Shown: piece by piece, positions 47,020 through 55,718 of the stretch
Layout of the letters: each line of letters starts with the position of its first letter
Numbering within the stretch: the stretch's first letter is position 1
Source: Hahellaceae bacterium
Lineage (GTDB): Bacteria > Pseudomonadota > Gammaproteobacteria > Pseudomonadales > Oleiphilaceae
Length of the DNA stretch: 64,000 nt
Assembly: GCA_016716085.1 (NCBI GenBank)
Contig: JADJWY010000023.1
Location: 744,001-808,000 of the forward strand
Reading direction: 5' to 3'
Notes under the pieces: model-generated
Database searches by the model: none
Seen by the model: only the letters and a program-made list of their open reading frames with translations
What the model was told of the DNA's origin: nothing
Translations under genes and position numbers: made by a program

Positions 47020-47895
47020 TTATTTCGCCACTATCGGAGACAATAAATCGGGGTTGACCACAAGGTTTCGGACCCCGTGTGCGTGAGTTTCTTCAAAAAC
47101 ATTACCATTACACCACTCCCCGACAGACTCGAAGCTCACTTTTGCGACCTGTGGGCGCACACCCCAGCTAACCTGAAAAGGTGATCCCTGCTCGTTGTAA
47201 CCAGGCCCCGTCGTTGAGCCCGCATATTCCACCGGTACACCAGTATCATTCGGAATGTTCACAGCCTGATAGAGGTCATTCACCTGCTCAATTTCCGTTA
47301 AGAGCGCAAAGTTTTTAGCTGACACATCATTTACCAGAACATAAACCTGAGCCTCAACCCTTAACTGTGGATTGGTGATGGCATCATTAAAACAGGCACT
47401 CAAACTAGGCCCTGGCGTGATCTGACCTGAAGAAAAGACATAATGCACTTCAATGGTGTCTCCCGGTGAAAGCCCACCATGCTCCCCCTGACAGACCGGA
47501 TTATCGGACGGCGCCCGCTCCTGAGGGCTTAACGCTCCCGAATACTGATACCCCCCCATATTTCCCTGACCATCGCCGTTCCCGGCGTATCGTGTAAACT
47601 CGCCCCCCTTGTGCTCGGCATTCTTATGGAAATGGATGTTGCACAAGTTCATACGGGTATACGGTGGCGCCTCGCTGAATCCAACGGGGTTGCGACCTTC
47701 ATAAGCACCGATATCCCGAGGGGACTGAGGTCCAAAGCCTTTCCCCACAGCATTGTTAGCCAGGTGGTCCCGTTGCTGAGCAACCACCGCATCAGAAACG
47801 AGCGCCTGATGAACGCCATGCATTTCTTTAGCGATGGTCTGAATCGGCACCACACTCAGAATACTGAGCATCGCCGTCAATCTATTTTTATTCAT
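47020..47895 (-). CDS. Delta-class carbonic anhydrase, periplasmic
   Basis: 291 residues: signal peptide (MLSILSVVPIQTIA), then the bacterial delta-class core KGFGPQSPRDI, MNLCNIHFHKNAEHKGGEF, IEVHYVFSS and ETHAHGVRNLV. The histidines of IHFHKNAEH and a later His are candidate zinc ligands, and four cysteines suggest disulfides. It would hydrate CO2 to bicarbonate outside the inner membrane. The match is from memory of delta-class bacterial proteins and diatom delta enzymes, so the class is likely but not proven. Confidence 0.85.
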   Translation of the reverse strand: MNKNRLTAMLSILSVVPIQTIAKEMHGVHQALVSDAVVAQQRDHLANNAVGKGFGPQSPRDIGAYEGRNPVGFSEAPPYTRMNLCNIHFHKNAEHKGGEFTRYAGNGDGQGNMGGYQYSGALSPQERAPSDNPVCQGEHGGLSPGDTIEVHYVFSSGQITPGPSLSACFNDAITNPQLRVEAQVYVLVNDVSAKNFALLTEIEQVNDLYQAVNIPNDTGVPVEYAGSTTGPGYNEQGSPFQVSWGVRPQVAKVSFESVGEWCNGNVFEETHAHGVRNLVVNPDLLSPIVAK

Positions 47896-48009
47896 GGCGT
47901 AGTCTTTTCCTTCAATCGAATGAATGCCGAAAAAGAATCATAGCCGAAGTGATTGGCCTAACAGAATGATTAAACAAACATTTAACGCTTTCTGATACGG
48001 CGACCGATG

Positions 48010-48047
48010 AAAAAATTGAAAACATCCTTGCACCGGATGTTTTCAAT
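48010..48047 (-). terminator. Rho-independent terminator of the AAR-like gene
   Basis: A perfect 13-bp stem (48015-48027 with 48035-48047) and 7-base loop lie just after the stop at 48056. Six As at 48010-48015 give a U run in the minus-strand transcript. This is the clearest intrinsic terminator in the window. Confidence 0.92.
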
Positions 48048-48055
48048 TACCAGAT

Positions 48056-50176
48056 TTAGACAGTAGGTTGCGCTGCGACCGCTTTGGGTTTGCGAGCCGC
48101 CCGCTTCGCCGGTTTGCTCTTCGATACTGCCGGAGCACCTGAAGCTTTTGCTCTCGCCGCCAGCGCCAGCTTGCGAACGTTAAGCAAGTCTTCATCACTG
48201 TATACGCCATTCACACCAGAGATAGACGCGAGCTTCATGCCATGCTTGAGGCCCAGCTTGTATATTTCGCGCACTTTTTCCCATTCGATGTTGCGACCCA
48301 GCGTGAAGTTTTCGAATCGTCCTTCCAGCGCCAGCACAATGGTTTCGGCCAGACAGGCATAGGCAACATGCGGGGGGAGTCCGATGTTTTTCATGCGAAC
48401 CTCGCCGGGCAAAAGTATCTCGCCGGACTCAATGACCAGAACGTCGGGACGCTTGGCCACATCGCTTGCAGGAATATCCAGTGGGCGTGCCACATCGGTG
48501 ATCACACAGCCCGGTTTAACCTTCATGATATCGAGAATTTTCTTCCCGGCGCCAGATGTCGCCGTCACGATCATGTCCATTTTTTCCAGATCACGATCCG
48601 CATAGGAAGAGAGGTGAATCACGGCCCCGGGCGTTTCGCGTTCGATATCCTCTTTGAGCGCCAGTAGCTTAGCTGTTTCCGGGGCAACCATGTAAAGCTC
48701 GTCCACAGCTTTAGCCAACAGACGAGCACACACGGATCCAATCGCGCCGGTGGCGCCGACGACCATGGCCTTGCCTTCCATTTTGCCACTCTTACCAATG
48801 CCAACCAGCCCGAGCCGCTCAATCGCATCATGCGCCGCCCACAAGGCACCGGAGGCACTGTAACTATTGCCGGTCGTAATGGGCAGCGGCGCACGCTTGG
48901 CGACCGTGATGCCGGCATCACCAACCACTTTGGTAAAGGCACCCAGCCCCATGATCTGAGCCCCCAGCCGCTTGGCCATCTTAGCCGCCGCTAACAATCT
49001 ACGATAGGTAAACTCAGGGCTGTGCGCCATAATTTCCTTCGGCGTGCCCCCCACCGTAATCAACCATCCTTCCGCTTCGGCCCCCGTGGGTGACTTGATA
49101 CCCGTTACACGGGAATACACGAAAGGTGGAGAGTATGCCATGACCTTTTCCAGAGTATTCATGACCACAGGGGGCGCCACCTTTGCCACCGCGTCCAGCG
49201 GCTTGGCATTGGCCAGATACTTCTGTGAAAGTGGATGAATCACAAAGGCAAAGCGGCTTACCCGTCTGAAACCGGTGGGATAGAGAATTCGCGGCTCAAT
49301 GCCCAGTGAGGTAATGATTTCCAGATAGTCGTCATCGGTAATACCACCGGCTTTCTTACCCAGTGCAGCCAGAATCATGGCTTCGATGATGTTGACACCA
49401 ACCACGGTATCAAACAGTTGTGGCGTATAGTCAACGACCATGTTCACACCTTTGTCACCCAGCTCGCGCAGACGCTCTTCGGTCACAGTGGCGGTCAGAA
49501 CGGTTTTTCCACCCAACTCTTCCATGCTGAACTTTTCCAGCTCGTCATAGCGAGCCGCGATGATATCCGCTTTCTGCATCGCCTTACGGAGAATAAAGTG
49601 GTTCCACTCTTTGACCGGTGCAACAGACGGTGTAAGGACATGCGGTGCACTCCAGCGCATGAAGTGATGAGTGCCCGCCGCGTATAGCTCAAGGGCATGC
49701 AGAGACGTCAGAAACTTCGGGATACCCAGTTGCAACACAGGGTCTGCGAAGGTGAGGTTTTCAGTGTATTCGGACAACACCCGTGCGGTACGGTAATTGG
49801 CCATACCACTCATAAACAGAATCTTACTGTTATTGAAAAAATTCGGGACTTCCTGCTGTGTATGGCGCACAGCCCAGTCGTGCAGAATCTCGCGCAGATT
49901 CGCGCCCGTGGTTACCGGTACATTCTGAACGCAACTCAACAGGTCGTTGGTACTGGCTTGCGAAAACTGATAAGCGCCGATTCGCTGATGTTCACGCACC
50001 ATCCCCAAACCGATGGCATCCGCTTTACCATCCCACTCCTTCAACAAAGCTTTGGCTTTATCGATATCCTTATTCGTACCGATCCGAATAACTCTAAAGG
50101 GTTGCCCCAAAAACGTGGTTTTAAAATCAAAATCGAGATTTTCCGGCCCAAGACTGATGCTGACGACAGTTTTCAT
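48056..50176 (-). CDS. Two-part dehydrogenase with AAR-like C-terminal half
   Basis: 706 residues. Residues 1 to about 340 form an N-terminal domain (VVSISLG, KADAIGLGMV) of the sort found in proteins loosely named quinate dehydrogenases. From about 395 the protein resembles cyanobacterial acyl-ACP reductase: LGAFTKVV, TTGNSYSASGAL, Rossmann GATGAIGSVCARLL (474-487), then YACLAETIVLALEGRFENFT and LGRNIEWEKV. NAD(P)-dependent reduction of an acyl thioester to aldehyde is a hypothesis. The last 40 residues are a Lys/Ala/Pro-rich tail. It stands alone, with its own strong terminator. Confidence 0.75.
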   Translation of the reverse strand: MKTVVSISLGPENLDFDFKTTFLGQPFRVIRIGTNKDIDKAKALLKEWDGKADAIGLGMVREHQRIGAYQFSQASTNDLLSCVQNVPVTTGANLREILHDWAVRHTQQEVPNFFNNSKILFMSGMANYRTARVLSEYTENLTFADPVLQLGIPKFLTSLHALELYAAGTHHFMRWSAPHVLTPSVAPVKEWNHFILRKAMQKADIIAARYDELEKFSMEELGGKTVLTATVTEERLRELGDKGVNMVVDYTPQLFDTVVGVNIIEAMILAALGKKAGGITDDDYLEIITSLGIEPRILYPTGFRRVSRFAFVIHPLSQKYLANAKPLDAVAKVAPPVVMNTLEKVMAYSPPFVYSRVTGIKSPTGAEAEGWLITVGGTPKEIMAHSPEFTYRRLLAAAKMAKRLGAQIMGLGAFTKVVGDAGITVAKRAPLPITTGNSYSASGALWAAHDAIERLGLVGIGKSGKMEGKAMVVGATGAIGSVCARLLAKAVDELYMVAPETAKLLALKEDIERETPGAVIHLSSYADRDLEKMDMIVTATSGAGKKILDIMKVKPGCVITDVARPLDIPASDVAKRPDVLVIESGEILLPGEVRMKNIGLPPHVAYACLAETIVLALEGRFENFTLGRNIEWEKVREIYKLGLKHGMKLASISGVNGVYSDEDLLNVRKLALAARAKASGAPAVSKSKPAKRAARKPKAVAAQPTV

Positions 50177-50343
50177 TGATCTTCCTTAACGAAGGTTCCG
50201 AGGAGGTTAATTGAGAAAAAGCACGCGGCCCTTACTGCGAATGATTCGTTGACTATTAGCTTCCATTTGTATCAGGATTTGGTCTACATCTTTGTTACCC
50301 AGATCAATTTTTTTCAATGCCACTTCAAAAATTACCGGTTCCT

Positions 50344-51156
50344 ATGAAACGAAATACCTTTATCTACCTGTTGACCGTGGTTCTCCTCACGCCCCTGATG
50401 CACGCATGCAGCATGCTTGGGCTTTCCTCTGAGCCCCAAACACTGAGTGGCCAGGCTTTCTACCGGGAGCGCATCGCACTCCCGCCAGGCGCCCACCTGA
50501 TCGTCACACTGGAAGAACTGTCCCGCACCGACGCGCCGTCAAAGGTCATCGCGGAACAGAAGCAGAAACTGACAGGCTCCCCACCCTATCCTTTCCTGCT
50601 TCAGTACGAAACGGCAGCCATTCAGAATGGAGAGCGTTACGGTGTGCGCGCCAGAATTGAACACGATGGAAAACTCCAGTTCACAACCACACGCTATCTC
50701 GATCCCTTTGGGCAGACCCCGCCACAGGAATCACTGCAATTGCTCTTGTATCGTACGGGTCCCAAAGGGGTTCAACCCCTCTCCATTCTCGATACCACCT
50801 GGCAAGTTACCCAGCTCAATCATCCTCACGTGACTGCCCCGCCTGAAGGGGAAGCACCTTTCTTCGAGCTGAGTGGGGAAAGCCATCGTGTCCGCGGCTT
50901 TTCAGGGTGCAATACCTTTGGTGGAGGCTACCTGCTGGAAAAGCAGAGCCTGTCATTCGACAAATTATTCGGCACCCTGATGCACTGTGAATCATCCATG
51001 GCGTTTGAAACAGCGCTCCTGGAGGCCTTCAGCCAGGTCGATGCTTTCAGGATTTCTGCCGATCAGCTCTCTCTGATGGATCAATCAGGCACCGTACTCA
51101 TTCAGGCTCAGGCGAGCGTGCTGAATGGAAAACGCGCTGAGGCAGGCGTGCGCTGA
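50344..51156 (+). CDS. YbaY and META domain lipoprotein
   Basis: 270 residues from ATG 50344; an earlier in-frame ATG at 50317 adds nine residues. Signal and lipobox MHAC. The first half is a YbaY-like domain (LSGQAFYRERIALPPGAHLIVTLEEL), the second a META domain (WQVTQL, FSGCNTFGGGY, MHCESSMAFE), both seen in outer-membrane lipoproteins of stress response. META domains occur in HslJ, linked to novobiocin resistance. The 3' end overlaps the convergent msrQ gene by 59 bases. Confidence 0.85.
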   Translation: MKRNTFIYLLTVVLLTPLMHACSMLGLSSEPQTLSGQAFYRERIALPPGAHLIVTLEELSRTDAPSKVIAEQKQKLTGSPPYPFLLQYETAAIQNGERYGVRARIEHDGKLQFTTTRYLDPFGQTPPQESLQLLLYRTGPKGVQPLSILDTTWQVTQLNHPHVTAPPEGEAPFFELSGESHRVRGFSGCNTFGGGYLLEKQSLSFDKLFGTLMHCESSMAFETALLEAFSQVDAFRISADQLSLMDQSGTVLIQAQASVLNGKRAEAGVR

Positions 51157-51700
51157 GTAACAGCAGCAAACTCAGACTGTAGATAAAGAGCGTGGTGTAA
51201 TCACCACGCGACTGCCAGGCGTAATGCACGACAACCAGCACCCCCGCGGGATAAACCAAGCGGTGCAGGGTCTTCCAGTGTCGCCCGAGGCGTCGCATCA
51301 TCGTCTTAAACGAGGTGGCAGCCAGTGCCAACAGAATTAGAAATGCGGCCAGACCAACAAAAATGTAAGGCCGCTTTATCACATCGTCCATGAACGCGCT
51401 CCAGTCCGCCAAAAACAGCAGGTAAGCACCCACATGCAGCGATGCATAAAAGAAGGTAAAGAGCCCCTGCATGCGACGCAAATGCACCAGACTCAAACTG
51501 AACCATCGCTTCAAGGGCGTAATCGCCAGTGTCATGCCTAAAAAACAAAGGGCTATGGTGCCGAGACTTTCCGTCAGCGTTTTCCCTGGATCGGTCCCCA
51601 AATCCCCCCAAAACATCTGATAAAGCCGCTCACTCAGAGGGATCAGCGAACCGCCGAACACTCCCCACCACACCGACCTCGAACGCCAATTCACTCGCAC
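51098..51700 (-). CDS. msrQ: MsrQ-type heme-binding membrane subunit
   Basis: About 200 residues from GTG at 51698-51700 with GGGAG upstream; a longer start at 51766 is possible. Six membrane helices with conserved histidines: LVHLRRMQGLFTFFYASLHVGAYL, WKTLHRLVYPAGVLVVVHYAW. MsrQ passes electrons from quinol to MsrP, which repairs oxidised methionine in the periplasm. The usual partner gene msrP is not beside it: upstream is a LysR gene, and the window has none elsewhere. Confidence 0.87.
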   Translation of the reverse strand: MRVNWRSRSVWWGVFGGSLIPLSERLYQMFWGDLGTDPGKTLTESLGTIALCFLGMTLAITPLKRWFSLSLVHLRRMQGLFTFFYASLHVGAYLLFLADWSAFMDDVIKRPYIFVGLAAFLILLALAATSFKTMMRRLGRHWKTLHRLVYPAGVLVVVHYAWQSRGDYTTLFIYSLSLLLLLSARLPQRVFHSARSPEPE

Positions 51701-51808
51701 GACAACCCGTCTCCCGCCTTGTAATACAGTCTTTGACCCGCATAACGCAGGTAAGTTCCGCAACACGGATACAAACCAGGATCCGTGGTAGTAGCAAACA
51801 ACAAGGTA

Positions 51809-52756
51809 CTAATTTTCACTTTCCGGCGAGAAAGGCAGCTCTGCACAGGTCTCAACCAGCCAATCAATTAACAAGCGAACTTTATTAGAAAGATAGCGTC
51901 CTGGCGGATAAACCGCATAAATATGCCGCTCCGGGATTGTGGTATAGTCGGGAAATAGCCTCAGCAGTCGCCCTTGGTTAACATCGTCCTGAACCGCAAA
52001 AATCGGTAGGAGTGCGATGCCAAGTCCGGCCAGACAGGCCTCACGCATCATGGCTGCAGAGTTTGCCCTGAAAGCCACGGGGAAGACCAGGCTGCCAGAT
52101 GCCCCCTTGCACTGATATCGCCATTCCGTTTGAGCCATAACCTGACTGTAGCCAATACCCGGAACGCCTTTAAGATCATCTGGCTGCTCAGGGCACCCCA
52201 ATCGCTCAATCAATTCAGGACTGGCACACAACCAGATCGGGCAGGACGCCAGGCAGCGGGCTTTGAGCGTCGAATCCCGCAGGGCGCCAATCCGAACACT
52301 CAGATCATACCCTTCTGCAACCATATCCACCTGCCGATCATCAAAATCGACATCCAGAATGAGTTGCGGATAGCGTGCGGCAAACTGCGCCAGAGGCCCC
52401 ACCAGAAATTGTGTTCCGAAGGCCATCGGCGCATTGATTTTCAGAGTTCCTGTCGGCTGATGCTGTCGATCCTGCAATTCGGCCTCGACGTCCGACAAAT
52501 CGTCCAGGGCTTGTCTTGCTCGCTCAAAATAAAGTTGTCCGGCTTCGGTAAGCGTGACTTTGCGGGTTGTACGGGTCAACAACTGAATCCCCAGTTGCCG
52601 CTCAAGGCTTTGCACCTGCTTACTTACAGCTGATCCAGTCATTCCCAGATAGCGAGCGGCCGGTGAAAACCCCTCGCGGCGAACCACTTCGATAAAAACC
52701 GATACACGATCAAGATGCTGCACTTTTGATTCCTTTTTGGAATCAGTGTTATTCAT
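51809..52756 (-). CDS. LysR-family transcriptional regulator
   Basis: 315 residues from the ATG at 52754-52756; a longer frame reaches into the doxX start. N-terminal winged helix (FIEVVRREGFSPAARYLGMTGSAVSKQVQSLE), linker helix, and effector domain. It is divergent from doxX across 80 bases holding repeated TTTTTGGAAT, so it probably controls doxX-pirin and itself. LysR genes beside DoxX and pirin often answer redox or quinone stress; the effector is unknown. Confidence 0.92.
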   Translation of the reverse strand: MNNTDSKKESKVQHLDRVSVFIEVVRREGFSPAARYLGMTGSAVSKQVQSLERQLGIQLLTRTTRKVTLTEAGQLYFERARQALDDLSDVEAELQDRQHQPTGTLKINAPMAFGTQFLVGPLAQFAARYPQLILDVDFDDRQVDMVAEGYDLSVRIGALRDSTLKARCLASCPIWLCASPELIERLGCPEQPDDLKGVPGIGYSQVMAQTEWRYQCKGASGSLVFPVAFRANSAAMMREACLAGLGIALLPIFAVQDDVNQGRLLRLFPDYTTIPERHIYAVYPPGRYLSNKVRLLIDWLVETCAELPFSPESEN

Positions 52757-52828
52757 TTGCACATTATTATCAATTTTTTGGAATTTGTTAAGCTGAGTCC
52801 GCTCGCTAAACACCACCCAATTTTTGGA
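52734..52828. repeat. Repeated TTTTTGGAAT in the LysR/doxX intergenic region
   Basis: TTTTTGGAAT occurs at 52734-52743 and 52775-52784 (41 bases apart, about four helical turns); the shorter TTTTTGGA recurs at 52821-52828 next to the doxX ribosome site. It is a candidate operator of the divergent LysR regulator. Confidence 0.35.
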
Positions 52829-52836
52829 GAAAGACC

Positions 52837-53268
52837 ATGCATACAACCACATTAAACCTGGGAGCCTTCCTGCTTCGAATGAGCCTGGGTACGTTACTGT
52901 TAGCCCATGGCCTGCTTAAGGTCCTGGTATTCACCCTGCCCGGCACGGTGGGATTTTTCAGTAGTCTGGGATTGCCTCCCATGGCCGCTTACCTGACGGT
53001 TGCCGGTGAACTTCTCGGAGGACTTGCTCTGCTGACCGGAAGCTATACGCGACTGACGGCACTGTTGATGCTCCCCATTATGCTAGGTGCGACCTGGGTT
53101 CACACCGGAAATGGCTGGGTCTTCAGCAGCCCTAACGGCGGCTGGGAATTTCCAGCACTTCTGAGTATGCTGACGATTATTGTTGCAATTCAGGGGAATG
53201 GCGCCTACGCCCTCAGGCTGCGTCTGCCTATCCTTGACACACGCTTACCTGCCCCCCTGAAATCCTGA
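52837..53268 (+). CDS. DoxX family membrane protein
   Basis: 143 residues, four membrane helices, with the family start LLRMSLGTLLLAHGLLKV and GELLGGLALLTGSYTRLTALLM. GGAG lies seven bases before the ATG. DoxX proteins are linked to oxidative and thiol stress and often stand beside pirin and peroxidase genes, as here. The catalytic role is not settled. The pirin gene follows after 14 bases. Confidence 0.9.
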   Translation: MHTTTLNLGAFLLRMSLGTLLLAHGLLKVLVFTLPGTVGFFSSLGLPPMAAYLTVAGELLGGLALLTGSYTRLTALLMLPIMLGATWVHTGNGWVFSSPNGGWEFPALLSMLTIIVAIQGNGAYALRLRLPILDTRLPAPLKS

Positions 53269-53282
53269 GTGGAGTCTGAATC

Positions 53283-53987
53283 ATGATCACAGTCTACCCC
53301 TATGAAACGCTTGGAGCCGCCAATCACGGCTGGCTTCAGGCCCGCCATCATTTCAGTTTTGCCAATTACTACAACCCTGAGAGAATGCACTTCGGTGTGC
53401 TGCGTGTGGTTAACGATGACCGAATTCAGGCGGGAAGCGGTTTCGGCGCTCACCCCCACCGTAATATGGAAATAATCACCTATGTGCGTCAGGGAGCGAT
53501 TACCCACCAGGATAATCTTGGCAATCGCGGTCGGACGGCCGCCGGAGACGTTCAGGTGATGAGCGCCGGCCGGGGCATCCAGCACGCCGAATACAATCTC
53601 GAAACGGAAGAGACAACGCTTTATCAGATCTGGATAGAGCCAAATACAACCAACGTGGAACCCCGCTGGGAAACCAGGACCTTTCCCGCCAACCCCGTCT
53701 GGGATGCCTTGCCGGCGCTGGCCTCTGGCTACAGTGAGGACATCCATCAGGGTGCGTTAATGATATATCAATCTGCCGTTATTCGTGGGGGGCGCCTTGC
53801 AAAAGGCACCCACATTGAACAACCGCTGCGCCATCCTGCCTATGTGTTAGTGTCAGAGGGTGCCATACAACTGGACACTCACCCGCTGAAAAAGGGAGAT
53901 GGCGCTGAGGTCCGCGCCACGAACACCCTCTCGCTGACGGCAACCACCGATGCCGAGGTGCTGGTCATTGAGGTGCCTGATCGTTGA
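53283..53987 (+). CDS. Pirin family bicupin protein (YhhW-like)
   Basis: 234 residues with the N-terminal cupin metal site HPHRNMEI and the later His and Glu in GIQHAEYN, as in YhhW, a quercetin 2,3-dioxygenase-type pirin with iron. The second cupin (ALMIYQSAVIRGG, HPLKKGDGAEV) is shorter. It likely acts in the cytoplasm on flavonoid-like or reactive aromatic compounds. It is transcribed with doxX and is convergent with ahpF, whose stop begins at the next base. Confidence 0.9.
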   Translation: MITVYPYETLGAANHGWLQARHHFSFANYYNPERMHFGVLRVVNDDRIQAGSGFGAHPHRNMEIITYVRQGAITHQDNLGNRGRTAAGDVQVMSAGRGIQHAEYNLETEETTLYQIWIEPNTTNVEPRWETRTFPANPVWDALPALASGYSEDIHQGALMIYQSAVIRGGRLAKGTHIEQPLRHPAYVLVSEGAIQLDTHPLKKGDGAEVRATNTLSLTATTDAEVLVIEVPDR

Positions 53988-55574
53988 TCAGGCGCTCTCC
54001 GTTTCCTTAACCGAAGACCGAATCAGGTAATCAAACGACGCCAGCGACGCTTTAGCCCCCTCCCCCATGGCAATGATTATCTGCTTGTACGGCACCGTAG
54101 TCACATCGCCTGCCGCGAATACCCCCGCCAAGGACGTCTGGCCTTTCTCATCGACAATGATTTCGCCTCGGGCAGTCAGTTCCACCACCCCTTTCAACCA
54201 CTCGGCGTTAGGCAAAAGACCGATCTGGACGAAGATACCGTCCAGCTCAATCGACTTGAGTTCATCCGTCGTCCGATCTTTATAGTCTAAGCCTACGACC
54301 TTCTCGCCGTTTCCTTTCACCTCGCTGGTCAGTGCCGATGTAATCACCGTCACATTGGGCAGACTTTTAAGTTTCTTCTGCAAAACGGCATCGGCCCTCA
54401 ACTGACTATCGAATTCAAGCAAGGTCACCTGTGAGACAATCCCCGCCAGATCAATGGCTGCTTCAACGCCTGAGTTACCCCCACCAATAACGGCAACGCG
54501 CTTACCCTTGAACAGAGGGCCGTCACAATGCGGGCAATAGGCCACGCCCTTACCGCGGTATTCCCGCTCTCCCGGTACATTCATCTCACGCCACCGGGCT
54601 CCGGTACTGAGAATAACCGAACGCGCACGCAACGTAGCACCACTTTGGGTCTGCAGATGGATCAGACCGTCGTCCGTCGTATCCTTGGGCTCCAGGCGCG
54701 TGATCTTTTGTAAATCCATGATATCAACATCATACGCTTTGACATGCTGCTCTAACGCCGCCACTAATTTGGGCCCCTCGGTTTCTTTGACCGAGATGAA
54801 ATTCTCGATACCGAGTGTGTCCATTACCTGACCACCAAACCGCTCAGCCACAATTCCGGTACGAATTCCTTTCCGCGCCGAGTAAATCGCTGCAGAACTT
54901 CCCGCAGGCCCGCCGCCTACAACTAACACGTCGTACGGTGCTTTTTCGCTGAGCTTACGCGCCTCGCGCTGTTCGGCACCTTTGTCCAATTTTTTGATAA
55001 TCTCGGTGAAGGTCATCCGCCCCTGCCCCAAGGGCTCCCCATTGAGAAATACAGAGGGCACGGACATCACCTTGCGATCTGCCACTTCCTGTTGAAACAG
55101 AGCGCCGTCGATCATCACATGACGAACGCCAGGATTAACCAGAGCCAGCAAATTCAATGCCTGAACGACATCCGGGCAGTTTTGACAAGAAAGGGAAATA
55201 AACGTCTCGAAGGTAAACGAACCCTCCAGTTTAGCGGCCGAGTCTAACAAGGCAGGCTCGACTTTCGGCGGATGCCCCCCGGCTTGCAACAACGCCAGTA
55301 CCAGTGAGGTAAACTCGTGCCCCATCGGGATACCGGCAAAACGAATCCCAGTATCCTCACCGGGACGATTCACGGAAAAAGAAGGAATTCTAACTCCAGA
55401 TCCAACCGGCTCATCCATCAACACCACTTTCGGATGCAGTGCGGCGATGTCGTCCAGCAGCGCCCGCATTTCCGCAGATGAGGCACTGTCATCCAGCGAT
55501 GCCCGCACTTCGATGGGCGAGCGCAGATTCTCAAGGTAGCCCTTTAATTGATTCTTAACATTTGCGTCCAACAT
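53988..55574 (-). CDS. ahpF: Alkyl hydroperoxide reductase subunit F
   Basis: 528 residues from the ATG at 55572-55574. N-terminal tandem thioredoxin-like region with SCQNCPD, then FAD and NAD(P) domains (VVGGGPAGSSAAIYSARKG, VIGGGNSGVEAAIDLAG) and the redox pair YCPHCDGP. It passes electrons from NADH to AhpC. It follows ahpC after 144 bases that hold two hairpins, which may keep its expression below ahpC. Confidence 0.95.
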   Translation of the reverse strand: MLDANVKNQLKGYLENLRSPIEVRASLDDSASSAEMRALLDDIAALHPKVVLMDEPVGSGVRIPSFSVNRPGEDTGIRFAGIPMGHEFTSLVLALLQAGGHPPKVEPALLDSAAKLEGSFTFETFISLSCQNCPDVVQALNLLALVNPGVRHVMIDGALFQQEVADRKVMSVPSVFLNGEPLGQGRMTFTEIIKKLDKGAEQREARKLSEKAPYDVLVVGGGPAGSSAAIYSARKGIRTGIVAERFGGQVMDTLGIENFISVKETEGPKLVAALEQHVKAYDVDIMDLQKITRLEPKDTTDDGLIHLQTQSGATLRARSVILSTGARWREMNVPGEREYRGKGVAYCPHCDGPLFKGKRVAVIGGGNSGVEAAIDLAGIVSQVTLLEFDSQLRADAVLQKKLKSLPNVTVITSALTSEVKGNGEKVVGLDYKDRTTDELKSIELDGIFVQIGLLPNAEWLKGVVELTARGEIIVDEKGQTSLAGVFAAGDVTTVPYKQIIIAMGEGAKASLASFDYLIRSSVKETESA

Positions 55575-55649
55575 GCAATCACCTGTTTCTTGGGTTGATG
55601 AAACCCCTGCCAAGTTTAGTTGACATAGGTTTTAGGAATTCAGGAATCA

Positions 55650-55699
55650 AGGTGCCCTGAACGGGCACCTGGTAGCTATCGAGCCGCCGAAAAGCGGCT
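55650..55699 (-). terminator. Two hairpins between ahpC and ahpF
   Basis: A perfect 8-bp stem with 5-base loop (AGGTGCCC at 55650-55657 with GGGCACCT at 55663-55670) and a 6-bp stem (AGCCGC at 55682-55687 with GCGGCT at 55694-55699). No U run follows either, so attenuation or mRNA protection is more likely than full termination. Confidence 0.5.
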
Positions 55700-55718
55700 T
55701 CGAGTCACCTCAGTTGAC

